A stretch of DNA of 64,000 nucleotides from NCBI RefSeq assembly GCF_000321225.1, contig NW_004450464.1, forward strand, positions 3,594,005-3,658,004, in the 5' to 3' direction. How positions within the stretch are numbered: position 1 is the first letter of the stretch; every line of letters begins with the position of its first letter. The notes under the pieces are model-generated. The model worked only from the letters and a program-made list of their open reading frames with translations. It ran no database searches and was not told the origin of the DNA. The stretch is from Odobenus rosmarus divergens (taxonomy: Eukaryota > Chordata > Mammalia > Carnivora > Odobenidae). The position numbers and the translations under genes are program-made. Below, piece after piece: positions 47,330-57,499 of this stretch.

Positions 47330-47476
47330 TCAAGACCTGAATACTGATTCTGCTGCTCTCGGTCCAGATAAATCAGTAAGACTGGTTTTCTCAGCACTAT
47401 AGCAAGTGCTGAGCACCATATACCCAAGCCCACTGAAGACAGAGCCAAGTTAACATAGATTTCAAGCCTTCTTTTT

Positions 47477-48076
47477 TTTATGATTTCTTTTTTAAATTTT
47501 ATTTTATTATATTATGTTAATCACCATGCATTACATCATTAGTTTCTGATGTAGTGTTCCATGATTCATTGTTTGCATATAACACCCAGTGCTCCATGCA
47601 GTACATGCCCTCTTTAATACCCATCACTGGGCTAACCCATCACCCCCACCCCCTCCCCTCTAGAACCCTCAGTTTGTTTCTCAGAGTCCATAGTCTCTCA
47701 TGGTTCGTCTCCCCCTCCAATTTCCCCCCATCATTTTTCCCTTCCCACTATCTTCTTTTTTTTTAACATATAATGTATTATTTGTTTCAGAGGTACAAGT
47801 CTGTGATTCAATAGTCTTACACAATTCACAGCGCTCACCATAGCACATACCCTCCCCAATGTCTATCACCCAGCCACCCCATCCCTCCCACCCCCCACCA
47901 CTCCAGCAACCCTCAGTTTGTTTCCTGAGATTAAGAATTCCTCCTATCAGTGAGATCATATGATATATGTCTTTCTCTGATTGACTTATTTTGCTCAGCA
48001 TAATACCCTCCAGTTCCATCCACGTTGTTGCAAATGGCAAGATTTCATTCCTTTTGATGTCTGCATAATATTCCAT

Positions 48077-48112
<36 letters not shown>

Positions 48113-48453
48113 CCACATCTTCTTTATCCATTCATCTGTCAATGGACATCTTGACTCTTTCCATAGTTTGGCTATTGTGGACATTGCTGCTATAAACATC
48201 GAGGTGCATGTACCCCTTCGGATCCCTATATTTGTATCTTTGGGGTAAATACCCAGTAGTGCAATTGCTGGGTCATAGGGTAGCTCTATTTTCAACTTTC
48301 TGAAGAACCTCCATACTGTTTTCTAGAGTGGCTGTACCAGCTTGCAGTCCCACCAACAGTGTAGGAGGGTTCCCCTTTCTCCGCATCCCCACCAACATCT
48401 GTCGTTTCCTGACTTGTTAATTTTAACCATTCTGACTGGTGTGAGGTGGTATC
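47477..48453 (-). mobile_element. 5'-truncated carnivore LINE-1, antisense
   Basis: A 977-base L1 copy on the minus strand with target-site duplications 'tcaagccttcttttt' (47,462-47,476 and 48,454-48,468, exact). The left half is the 3' UTR. From about 48,295 leftward the minus strand encodes ORF2 C-terminal residues: IELPYDPAIALLGIYPKDTN, FIAAMSTIAKLWKE, then MWYIYIYIHTHTHTMEYY. The IY/HT run comes from a dinucleotide expansion. The frame stays open from 48,295 to 47,681, which is unusually intact for such a fragment, but there is no start, endonuclease or reverse-transcriptase core. The exact duplication suggests moderate age. Confidence 0.97.
48077..48113. repeat. (TG)n(TA)n microsatellite inside L1 ORF2
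   Basis: About nine TG then nine TA units occupy the place where carnivore L1 normally has a short 'gtgtatatacca' stretch. The net change keeps the ORF2 frame open. Confidence 0.95.
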
Positions 48454-48479
48454 TCAAGCCTTCTTTTTATTTTATGCTT

Positions 48480-48800
48480 TTGTCATTTTGTCTTGTGAAT
48501 ATTCCCGAATGAAACATTAGGAGACTCTTTGGGAATAAGGAAAGCTGTTAGACTTCCACTGTGCGAACACCTGGGGAGAGTAAGGGTGCATGAGAGAAGC
48601 AGCTTATTAAGTGCTTCGGTAAAAGTAAAAGAACAAATTTGTCACACTGCATGACATTCAAAAGAACAAATGCTTCCTAGATTAAAATGCTAAGGAAGGT
48701 AACTCTGGGGAGAATGGAAAATTCCAAAGTATATTCATGATAGGGGATGCCTGAGTTGAAAAAAGTGATTTTGCTAGGAGGTAAAACCAAGAGATTTGTC
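48480..48800. other. Unassigned DNA
   Basis: No element or exon was recognised. Confidence 0.35.
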
Positions 48801-48804
48801 TTTC

Positions 48805-48925
48805 TGTGCATTTTAGTCATTACCAGCCTGAGCTCCTTGAGGCCCTAGTTTATCATTCCTGATTTCCTAACATCTTTCATGGCATGTAGCACAAAGCAGG
48901 TGCTCAGAACGTATTTGTGGAGCTA
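48805..48925 (+). repeat. L2 3' end
   Basis: 'cctgagctccttgaggccct', 'catggcatgtagcacaaagc' and 'aggtgctcagaacgtatttg' fit the L2 3' end in order. Confidence 0.65.
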
Positions 48926-48929
48926 CAGA

Positions 48930-49385
48930 TTAGCATGAAAATCACATACATGTGCTTCAGTGATCCTCTCCATGATCCTAAAATGGCAGAGGTTTGGGGA
49001 GAAAGAGTCTCCTACATGACCCCAAACGGCAAAAGCCATGAAACCACAGAGCACTGCAGTGGAAGCTCCATAGAGAAAATGTATGCTACATTGGAGCAAA
49101 GCCCGTTAAGTGATTTTGTTAAGTGACAAAAACGTGGAGTTGATGGGCATTCTCGTTTTGTTTTCCTTTGTAGGGAGGTTGGTCATTTAGGTGAATGGTT
49201 TGGAAAGACAGTAAGCCATTGCTGATACACCCCCCAAAAGTCCACACACACCAGCAGCTCCTTGCCCTAAAGCACAAAGGATAATGATAATAAAGGCTTT
49301 TGTTAGGTTATAGTTTATGGGATCATTATAATCAGGTCTACTGATAAAGGTAGCCACCAGAAGACAAATGAAAGAAGTGAGCTAT
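48930..49385. other. Unassigned DNA
   Basis: No element or exon was recognised. Confidence 0.35.
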
Positions 49386-49400
49386 TTCTGAAATCTTTTT

Positions 49401-49605
49401 TTAAAGATTTTATTTATTTGAGAGAGAGAGAGCAAGAGAGAGCATGAGCAGGGGGGAAAGCAGATGGGGAGGGAGAGGCAGATGGAGAGGGAGAGGCAGA
49501 CTCCCCACTGAGCAGGGAGCTTGATGCAGGGCTCGATCCCAGGACCCTGAGATCATAACCTGAGCCAAAGGCAGATGCTTAACTGACTGAGCCACCCAGG
49601 TGCCC
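49401..49605 (-). mobile_element. Can-SINE (SINEC)
   Basis: Tail at left ('aaagattttatttatttgag'), a long GA-rich middle with an internal repeat ('gcagatgggg' and 'gcagatggag'), and the head at right ('gactgagccacccaggtgcc'). The exact 13-base duplication 'ctgaaatcttttt' lies at 49,388-49,400 and 49,606-49,618. Confidence 0.97.
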
Positions 49606-49842
49606 CTGAAATCTTTTTCCCAAATAAAGATGAGCATCTCGCCGTCCATTTGCTGAGTAGAGAGATGAATCAAGACATTGCCACAATAGTACATATTAAT
49701 TTGTCTCAGCAGTGATCACATTCTCTATGTTATTCAATTCCTCTACCTATAAAAAGCACTTAATAATATACCACTTTCGTGCAGTATGCAAGGATAATGG
49801 GAAAATAATCATAGCAGAATGCTTTCAGACACTCAAAGGCAT

Positions 49843-50061
49843 GGAGCAGCAAATTGTGGCACACTGGCCAAATTCTGCCCACTGCTTGTTTTGGTAAATA
49901 AAGTTTTATTGAAACATAGCCATGCTTATTCATTTACATATTGTCTATGGCTGCTTTGTGCTTCAACAGCAGAACTGAGTAGTTGCAACTGAGATCATGT
50001 GGCCCACAAAACTAAAAATATTACTGTCTGGCTCTTTAGAGTAAAAGTTTGACAACACCTG
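49843..50061. mobile_element. hAT-type non-autonomous DNA transposon
   Basis: 'gcagcaaattgtggcacact', 'aataaagttttattgaaaca', 'atattgtctatggctgcttt', 'agaactgagtagttgcaact' and 'gtttgacaacacctgctc' follow a common mammalian element with 'cagggg(t/c)ggcaaact' termini. I believe it is hAT-Charlie-like. It is inverted relative to the copy at 52,832-53,034. Confidence 0.82.
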
Positions 50062-50099
50062 CTCTAAGAAAAAACAATCTTACTTTTAGGGGCTGAACA

Positions 50100-50450
50100 A
50101 ATGTGCTGATGCACACTCTTATATCAATGACCAAATTACATGCATTTCCAAGCCTCTGAACAGTATGTGTGTATGTATCTTACTGAAGCCACAAGAGATG
50201 ACATATCCAGGCAAAAAGGAGTGAGTTGAGTCAAGTTCAGATAGCCACCACCAGTGACTTTTCCTGGGCAGTGACCTAATAGGGGCTGTCAATTTGGTTC
50301 TATTTATAAGGAACACCCATGAGTGCTGAGCAGTGGTTGAGAAGGAATTGACCTCAATAAGAGAATAAGCCATAATTGGCCAACAATGGGACATGTTGAC
50401 CAGAAAAACAAATTCTGAAACCACATCAATTATTTCAAATGAGAGAAGGG
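50100..50450. other. Unassigned DNA
   Basis: No element was recognised. A 111-residue minus-strand frame crosses it without any domain signature. Confidence 0.35.
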
Positions 50451-50454
50451 ACAC

Positions 50455-50890
50455 TTTGACTCCATTTTGTGCTGGTCAACCCACAGTTGGAAGGCTGTTC
50501 AGTTTTGTACCCCTGCATTTTTAAGGGACGAAAGACAGGAGAAGCTCAGGGAAAAGAGAATGACCAAGTTTGGGTGGAGACCTGAAGCCAACCTATATAA
50601 AGAATGATATAGGAAATTGTGGTAGTTGACCCAGAAAAGAGAAGACTAAAGGGTAGACACAAGCTGTGTTCAAATGTTTAAACAGTTCTGTGATCACTGT
50701 AGCTCTTTGGTGCAATTGGGACCAAGGAGAGGAAGTTTTTGTGGTTAGAGTGTGTAACTGCGGAGTTGGTGGTCTCAGGAGTAAGTGGGAGTGTGGTAGA
50801 GGTGATTCAAGTATCAGTGGACTGGTTAGATTAATGACTTCAAAGATTCCTTCAAACCCTAAAACCCTTGATTTTGTGAAAAATCTCCAT
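50455..50890 (+). repeat. Probable ancient amniote/mammalian dispersed repeat
   Basis: 'ctggtcaacccacagttgga', 'aagagaagactaaagggtag', 'agctgtgttcaaatgtttaa' and the ending 'aaagattccttcaaacccta' match, in order, a widespread ancient repeat. I cannot name it with certainty. Confidence 0.45.
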
Positions 50891-52080
50891 AGGGCTGTGT
50901 TCTGAGCTGCTTCATCTCATGGCATGGTGGTGTAAAGAAGAGGTAGTGATTCTCCAATCCTAGAAATATAAATATTGAGGTTTCGGTGAGTGCCTGTGTT
51001 AGCACAACTCGAGATGGAGCCCATCTTAAGCTTTGAGAACACTGGTAGTTTTTAATCATTCCTTTTCTATCTGAACCAAGATAAAACAGCACAGATTTGA
51101 TCCTGCTCATCAAATGCCCTGCTTCTTATGTGCAAAGTTGGTGGCAAGCTGAGGGAACCGTGGCGGAATCCTCATGTACTTTCTGTTGTCCCCTTCGTCG
51201 GTCTGTAACAGACGTTTAGTAATTTTCCAATTACTGCAGCAAGGTTATGAGGATCAGTAGGAATATAATTGCAAAGTGCTCAGAAATACTTTAAAAGAAG
51301 AAGCCCTCATCTTTCATTATCCTGTTGATTACCACTACCACAATAGCCTACTCCTTGATATCATCTCATTTTTTTTTCATTTACACTAAGAGAAAGGCTA
51401 CTAGTTACACATGATTTTAGCACTCTGGAAAGAAATGACATGAAATGAATAAATCATGTACTACTGCAGGTTTTCAGGCAGGGCACAAGATTACTAAATT
51501 GTGCACTATGTAAAAGAGGGAGCTATAAAGAAATCAATCTTTGGCTAAGCTTGAGTGAGGCATACACTATGATTCTAATGTATGGGTTAGGGACCCTCTG
51601 TGCAGGAGTTCTCATAACCTAGTTAGGTTGGTAATTAGGACACAGGGACAACCAAAAGGGGAAAAAATAAGAGTGTTGAACAGTAGCCAAGTGAATTCTA
51701 GAATAATGAAGAAATATCAAATAGGGTAAATCAATGGAGTTAAAGGACACAAAGGGGAAATGAAAAACATTCAAAGATAAATTAACGTAGGCCCAAGGGT
51801 TATGCGAGCAATTTACTATAAATATACTAGGAAAAAAGAGACAGATGTAGGTGAATAAGGAAGTAGAAAATTGGTAAACCATTGTGGGAAGTAAGAAATG
51901 CATAAAACAAAGAGTATGGTGAAACAGAAGCTCAGTGAAGAGGAACGAAAAGCATTTAAGAAAAACTAAAGACATTCTTTCGTAGATGGCATACTTTTTA
52001 GCAAAAGTTCTTGCCATCCCATCATGTATTATAATATCCTTACAAATTTGATGCAAAATAAATTTGGCCAGCCTCACTTT
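50890..52080. other. Unassigned DNA
   Basis: No element was recognised. It contains the longest open frame outside L1 (51,619-52,077 minus, 152 residues). That frame is rich in F, Y, H and S, as expected from AT-rich antisense sequence. It has no domain, signal or splice context, so it is not called. Confidence 0.4.
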
Positions 52081-52084
52081 CAGT

Positions 52085-52345
52085 TATGAAAACTGGGTTT
52101 CATGTACAGTGTGTTGACTATAGTTAATAATACTGTGCTGCGTATTTCAAAGTTGCTAAGAGTAAATCTTGAAAATTCTCATCTCAAGGAAAAGAAATTG
52201 TAACTATGTATGGTGAACGGATGTTAGCAAGATTTACTGTGATCATTTTGCAATATATACAAATATTGAATCATTATGTTGTACCCTTGGAGCATATAAT
52301 GTTATATGTCAGTTATACCTCAATAATAACAAAACCAAACAATCG
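52085..52345 (+). mobile_element. L1M-type 3' end, sense
   Basis: 'gtgttgactatagttaataa', 'aaattgtaactatgtatggt', 'gatcattttgcaatatatac', 'tattgaatcattatgttgta' and 'gtcagttatacctcaataat' are the classic terminal text of mammalian L1M elements. Confidence 0.88.
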
Positions 52346-52479
52346 GCAACAACAACAAAAAACTGAGGTTTCGGCTCCTCCCACAGTCACAGAAAAGAAC
52401 GTGTTTTTACCTCCTACACACATATGGAGAGTTTTAGCCAATCCACCTGTTTAAAAGGCAGCAAATTGATGATTCCATT

Positions 52480-53620
52480 CTTTTTCTTTTAATTGACCTA
52501 TAAAAAGGTAAAGTGCTCTAATCTTGTGTGTACAGCTCAATTAACTTTTATGGTTGAACATATTCCTATAGGTACCACCAAAACCAAGATATAGAACATT
52601 TTAAGGAGCCCTGAAGGTTCCCCTGTATCTTCTCAGTGTCTATCACCCCCAATATAATTATTACTCAGATTTCTAATGCTATCGGTTCTTTTCGCCTGTT
52701 CAAAACTTTATATAAATGGAATTCTATAGTATGTACTCTTCTGCATCTAGCTTCTCTCATTCAACATAATATCTGTGAGATTCATCTCATGTTTCTATCT
52801 GTACCAGTAGTCTATTCTTAGTGCTTCATAACAGGGGTTGGCGAACTTTTTCTATAAAGAATCGGATAGTTTAAGAAAAAGTTTGTTGACAGTATGGTCT
52901 CTGTCTCAACTACTCAACTCTGCCTTTGTAGCACAAAAGTAGCTGTAGACGCTGTATGAATGAGGAATGTGAGTGTGTTCCAATAAAACGTATTTGCCAG
53001 GATTTGACCTGTGGGCTCTATTTGCTCAATCCTACTCTATGGTGTTGCTTTGCATAAATATACCACTATTTATTTCTTCATTTTCTTGTTGACAAACAGT
53101 TGGTTTGTTTCCAGTCTTTTGGTAAAAATATGCACTCATTTCTCTAGGACATATCTCAGAGTGGAATTACTGGATCATATACTTGTTGTTATGATCAGCT
53201 TTGATAAATACTGCCAGACAGTTCTCTAAAGTGGTTATAACTGATTTACACCCCCACTGGTGGTATATGAGATGCTCTACTTCCAAGCCAATACTTGGTA
53301 CTTGGTATAGTCAGGTGTTTTTCATTTTAACCATTCTGGTGATTGTCTGGTAGATTCTCTGTGTGGTTTTAATTTGTATTTCTTTGGTGAATGATGATGT
53401 TGAGCACCCTTTATTTTTTAATGTGTGTTGCCCTTTGGGATAGTACCTTTTGTGAAGCTCTTACTCAGTTCTCCTGCCCATTTTTTAAATGGGCTGTTCT
53501 TTTCATATTGATCTGCAGCAGGTCTTTATATATTCTGACTATAAGTTCATTATATGTATTGTCGATTGGATATCTCCTCCCCATCAACATTGCATTCTTA
53601 AAGCAATCATAAGCAGTTGA
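52480..53620 (-). mobile_element. Old L1M-type LINE-1, antisense, interrupted by a hAT element
   Basis: The left part is the complement of the 3' UTR ('cttttaattgacctataaaa', 'gtgtacagctcaattaactt'). The right part (53,050-53,620) is the complement of ORF2 ('gagtggaattactggatcat', 'ttttcattttaaccattctg', 'ggtctttatatattctgact'). The element at 52,832-53,034 lies inside it. No open coding frame survives. Confidence 0.85.
52832..53034. mobile_element. hAT-type non-autonomous DNA transposon nested in L1
   Basis: It opens 'caggggttggcgaacttttt' and continues 'gtatggtctctgtctcaact', 'actcaactctgcctttgtag', 'gtgttccaataaaacg' and 'gacctgtgggctctatttgc'. It is the same family as 49,843-50,061 in the opposite direction. 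The 8-base flanks are too eroded to prove a target-site duplication. Confidence 0.85.
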
Positions 53621-53639
53621 TGTCATGACTTTTTTTTTT

Positions 53640-55995
53640 CAATAAGATCTTCTCACTTCACCAGTTCTATCAGCCCTGAGTGGGTCACAGAATTAATCAG
53701 GATATGTGAGCAGCATCTCAGGAGTCCAAGAGCATGTAGAGAAGATAAATCAGTTCCGCCTTGAGGATGTGGTATAGAGCCTCTTGCTCATTTCCTCTCC
53801 TAACAGAGCCATGGTCTGTGTGCCTCCAAAAGGGAGGCAGGATCCAGACCCTGGAAGCAAAAGTAACCTTCTGGGAGAAAGATACAGGGGACTCAAAAAA
53901 TGTAGCAGTATATTTGGAACTATACCCCAAAAGTAGAACCTTTCTTAACTTGTTCACCTATTCCCCTGTGCTAAACATGGTGCGAAACGAATGACCTTGA
54001 TATTATAATTAATAGCCTCCTTTTAAAAAGGATGTCAGTACACCATGAGCCTGGCTTTGTACTGCCTAGAACATACCACCCAACAAGCCAGATATGTTGT
54101 CCAGAATTCTGTATTCCATGCTGCACATTCCGTCTTTAGCTATGCATTCTCCCTCTATTAAGTTATTGCCTAGCAAAGGTGATTTATTAAGATGAGAAGC
54201 AGACTTTGCTAAAACAGGAAGAAAAGCAAAAAAGAAATAAATGTTTCCTCAGAACCCACAAAGGAAAACAGATGTCAGCAGAAGCAGATGTATGCTTCTT
54301 TGGGGTGAAAGAACGAATATTTAATGCAATCAGAATCCCAATAACGTAAGTAACCAAGAAAGTGGAATATCTAAAACTTTGCAGAACTCCTTCATGTGAT
54401 GTTATGCATCCATAAGTGCTACCCAAAGTAGCATAAGCTACCAGTGACCAATGTTTTCAAACTATTTTTTTTAAAGAGGAAAAAATGGCCTAGGTTATTT
54501 TTATATGCAAGGTTATATTTGTCCTATTTTTAGCATTAGAAACCCATATAGAAAATTTGCCTTTCGGAAAACATTATAAATTCTGGATCCTGCTTAGCTC
54601 AGTCAGCTAAACAGCCAACGTCTGCTCACGACCCGCATGTGACATAATGAATGATTAATTCCTTCCCAAAGTTCGACATGTAAGGGAGCAAAGTGTAAAC
54701 TGTTTAGGCAAACATCTTGAGAAAAGTGACTGAAGAAATGGGCAAATTGTTGCCCTTTAAAGTATAAAGTAATGATAACTACATAAAAATGTACAACTTC
54801 TATGTATCAACTACCCAGAAAGAGGCACTGGCAAGAATATTCGCAGCAAATATGCCTTTAAAAGTAACATACAATACATGAGTTATATAAAGAACTCCCA
54901 TATATGGATTTTTTTAAATGAACACTTTAACAGCCAAATTGTCAATGGTTTTGAACCAATAATTAACAGGGAAAGAACTAAAGTTAGTTAGCAAACATTA
55001 AAATAATGTTAAACCCAACTACAGTACTATAGGGGAAAAAAAGTGATACCAATTGTTACCAATCAATGAGCAAAGTTTTTAAATGAATAATAAGGATGGC
55101 AGCTTGATTATGATAAAATACACACAATCATATATGCTGTTTAGGTGATACATTAGTTTAAGGCTTTTAGAAAACAAAAAGAAACAATAATATCTCTATG
55201 TTTTAACAGTCATTTTAGCTCTTTCTATCTATTCTCTGGAAATAATCATATAAGTTGACAGGAATTGTAAATTGGCCATAATTTCCAAAGGCAATAATAA
55301 TAACAATAATAACAGACCACATGACCAAGTGTAAAGGCATCTTCATCATCATCTTCCTCTGAATAAATATTTGTTCTTAATTTAAAAGATACTTTTTATT
55401 TTTCCTCTGTTATATGTTCATATGACACTAGTCACATATCATGTGTTTCTAATTCCATCTGTTCCTTCTTCCCAGATCCCCATCTCCAGGTACCCTTAAC
55501 TAGTTTGAAGTTCTTTCAAAGGCATGTATCATTCTCTTTTGGTGGCCTTGAAATATTTTATCTTCTCATATCTCCCATTATCATTCAATTATAGAGGTAC
55601 GGTAAAACAAAGTATGGTAAATTCATTCAATGAGAAGTGGTTCAACTATATAAATTGTATGCCCACCATCAGAAATGATTATGCAAAATGTTAAACAATG
55701 ATTTCAGCAATATTTTTAAATGTCTGTGTGTCCCAAAAGAGACTAAAAGAAACACACTAAAATATACCTATTATTGTATTTGACTCATGGGACAGTGGGT
55801 TTTGCTTTTCTTTCTTCCTTTAAATACTCAAAACTGTTAACATTTCCTTAAATAAGATGTACTTTTCCCATAATAAGAATACAAATCATTAAAGTAATTG
55901 CTTTCTTCTTCAGAAGACCGCTATACCCACAACTCTCTTTTAAGATAAAAATGGATTTTTGGTTTCCTCCCCAACATCTCTGAACAGCAGATCTC
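53640..55995. other. Repeat-poor AT-rich stretch
   Basis: About 2.4 kb without a nameable transposon. At 54,595-54,640, 'gcttagctcagtcagctaaa' resembles a tRNA/SINE head, but no B box or acceptor stem follows. No exon is called. Confidence 0.4.
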
Positions 55996-56027
55996 AGAGT
56001 CTCACTATTTATATTCACTCTCTTGTT

Positions 56028-56430
56028 CTACTGCAGCCAGGCTGAACGTCTGGTGTGTGCATCCAGCAGAGGTGGGAGCAGATAGAATGAAGAATCTAGA
56101 TGGATGGAAGGAACGAGTTCTCCTGCTTTGCTGGGAGGTGCATGCACACAGTGCATCAGCTGTGTTTCAGCCAAGCAGGATTCAAACTGCAAGCCTGAAC
56201 TCAGTCCCCTTTCTAGTTGCTCCTGAGTTCCCCCTTTCTTGTTCTTGAAGCCTATTGCTGAGTACAACTGCTGCCTCGACTTACCTAATGCTAAGGCTTT
56301 GAATCTAGCTCTGAGCACCGTGTTTCTATGGGAACTTTTCCTTGGCGATAACAAATGACCTGCTCCTGATGGTATCTACATCATCTCCAGGGTCTTACCC
56401 CTGCCCCCGCCCCCGCCCTGCCTGTCTTCG
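56028..56430 (-). promoter_or_regulatory. Candidate promoter and first-exon donor (minus strand)
   Basis: Read on the minus strand from 56,420 downward, there are three signals in order. First is a GC-box cluster (GGGCGGGGGCGGGGGC, about 56,400-56,417). Second is an imperfect X-box-like palindrome, GTTTCTATGGGAAC (56,322-56,335), of the type bound by RFX factors. Third is an ideal splice donor, AG|GTAAGT (intron GT at 56,283-56,284). The order and spacing resemble a small promoter plus first exon. There is no CpG island, the signals are short, and chance cannot be excluded. Confidence 0.25.
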
Positions 56431-56434
56431 TTCC

Positions 56435-56995
56435 TAGGCTCAGAGAAGTCAGTTCTTGGGCTGACCTAGATTCTGTCATTTATACTTCTTGAAGTTGCTT
56501 CTTCCTCGGGTGTCTGAAGATGCTGCGTTTTTCGGCAAACCATCTCCCACACTCTGAAAATACTCTTCAAAAATCTCTCTTCCCTCTCCCCTCCTCCCAT
56601 CATCATGGTTTCCTCTAGTATCTTGTTGGCATTTACTTTGAGAGAGTGCAGCTGTATGGAAGACCAACAATTAGGCCACACCGGTCCCGTGTAGGAGTAG
56701 AAACTCTGTGTCCTGACGCACAGGGGCTCCTGATTACCTGCTCTGAGTCTTTCTCAATGATCCTCCATCACTGTTTATATATGTGGAATTTGGTTGGTTT
56801 CTTTCTTTTTTCCTGAGTTCAAGTTGTTCCCTGGGAAGTACTCGCCTCTGGTAGACTTCTAAAAGTTTAAAAACAACAACAACAACAAAAGCGATATGAA
56901 CTCTAATTACAAGCCATTTGTCAAAAATAAAAGAAAAAACTAATTTAACTGCTGTTCACAAGCTTTTTGACAGGCTTCCTCTAAAAATTACTATT
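56435..56995. other. Unassigned DNA
   Basis: No transposon was recognised. A (CAA)n tract lies at 56,872-56,890. The open frames on the minus strand at 56,466-56,681 have no known domain. Confidence 0.35.
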
Positions 56996-57002
56996 TCTGT
57001 AG

Positions 57003-57068
57003 GTAGCTGAAAAAGCACAACAGGAGGAAAATTTTGCTTTTGACGATGACTTTTTCCTTGGAGAGTAA
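57003..57068 (+). other. Candidate terminal coding exon
   Basis: A splice-acceptor-like sequence ('actatttctgtag', AG at 57,001-57,002) precedes 21 open codons ending in TAA (57,066-57,068). The peptide is VAEKAQQEENFAFDDDFFLGE, acidic with an aromatic patch, like some conserved protein C-termini. An AATAAA lies about 110 bases downstream (57,175-57,180). I do not recognise the protein and no upstream exon was found in the window. The splice phase is unknown. Chance is possible because the frame is short. Confidence 0.27.
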
Positions 57069-57229
57069 TATCACTAGGAAATTCGTTTTTTTTTTTCTGT
57101 GTCTATTCTTTACCGAATAAGGCCATTACACTGGAGGTAAAATATCTGCAGAAAAAAGGAAGGTGTGATCAGAAAATAAAATTATTTCACTCAGCAGATA
57201 CAAAGACCTATTATACTGCTATTGGGATT

Positions 57230-57486
57230 TATTTTTTTTAATATGTTATTTTTTTGAAGATTCTATTTATTTATTTGACAGAGAGAGACACAGCGAGAGA
57301 GGGAACACAAGCAGGGGGAGTGGGAGAGGGAGAAGCAGGCTTCCCGCAGAGCAGGGAGCCAAATGCGGGGCTCGATCCCAGGACCCTGGGATCATGACCT
57401 GAGCCGAAGGCAGACGCTTAACGAACTGAGCCACCCAGGTGCCCCCGAAGGCAGACTCTTAACGACTGAGCTACCCAGGCGCCCCT
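57230..57486 (-). mobile_element. Can-SINE with duplicated head
   Basis: Tail at left ('gaagattctatttatttatt'), GA-rich middle, and tRNA-like head ending 'gagccacccaggtgccccc' at about 57,446. A second, diverged head follows at once (57,447-57,485: 'gaaggcagactcttaacgac' to 'tacccaggcgcccc'). The target-site duplication 'tgctattgggatt' (57,217-57,229 and 57,487-57,499, exact) lies outside both heads, so the extra head is inside the inserted unit. Confidence 0.95.
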
Positions 57487-57499
57487 TGCTATTGGGATT

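Larger units (their letters stand above)
44545..47460. other. Repeat-poor stretch, source of the 39-base block
   Basis: About 2.9 kb, with less AT-rich parts from 45,380 to 47,300. It has no recognised transposon apart from an (AATAT)n tract at 45,118-45,175. Frames up to 128 residues (45,981-46,367 minus) show no domain or splice pattern. The 39 bases at 47,291-47,329 recur inside the SINE at 44,310-44,348. Confidence 0.4.

Noticed and set aside
51619..52077. 152-residue minus-strand open frame, the longest outside L1
   Set aside because: Its composition follows antisense of A-rich DNA. There is no domain, signal, splice site or promoter context.
54590..54645. tRNA-like stretch with 'tagctcagtcagctaaa'
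   Set aside because: The A box is suggestive, but no B box or acceptor stem pairs with it. At best it is a decayed SINE head.
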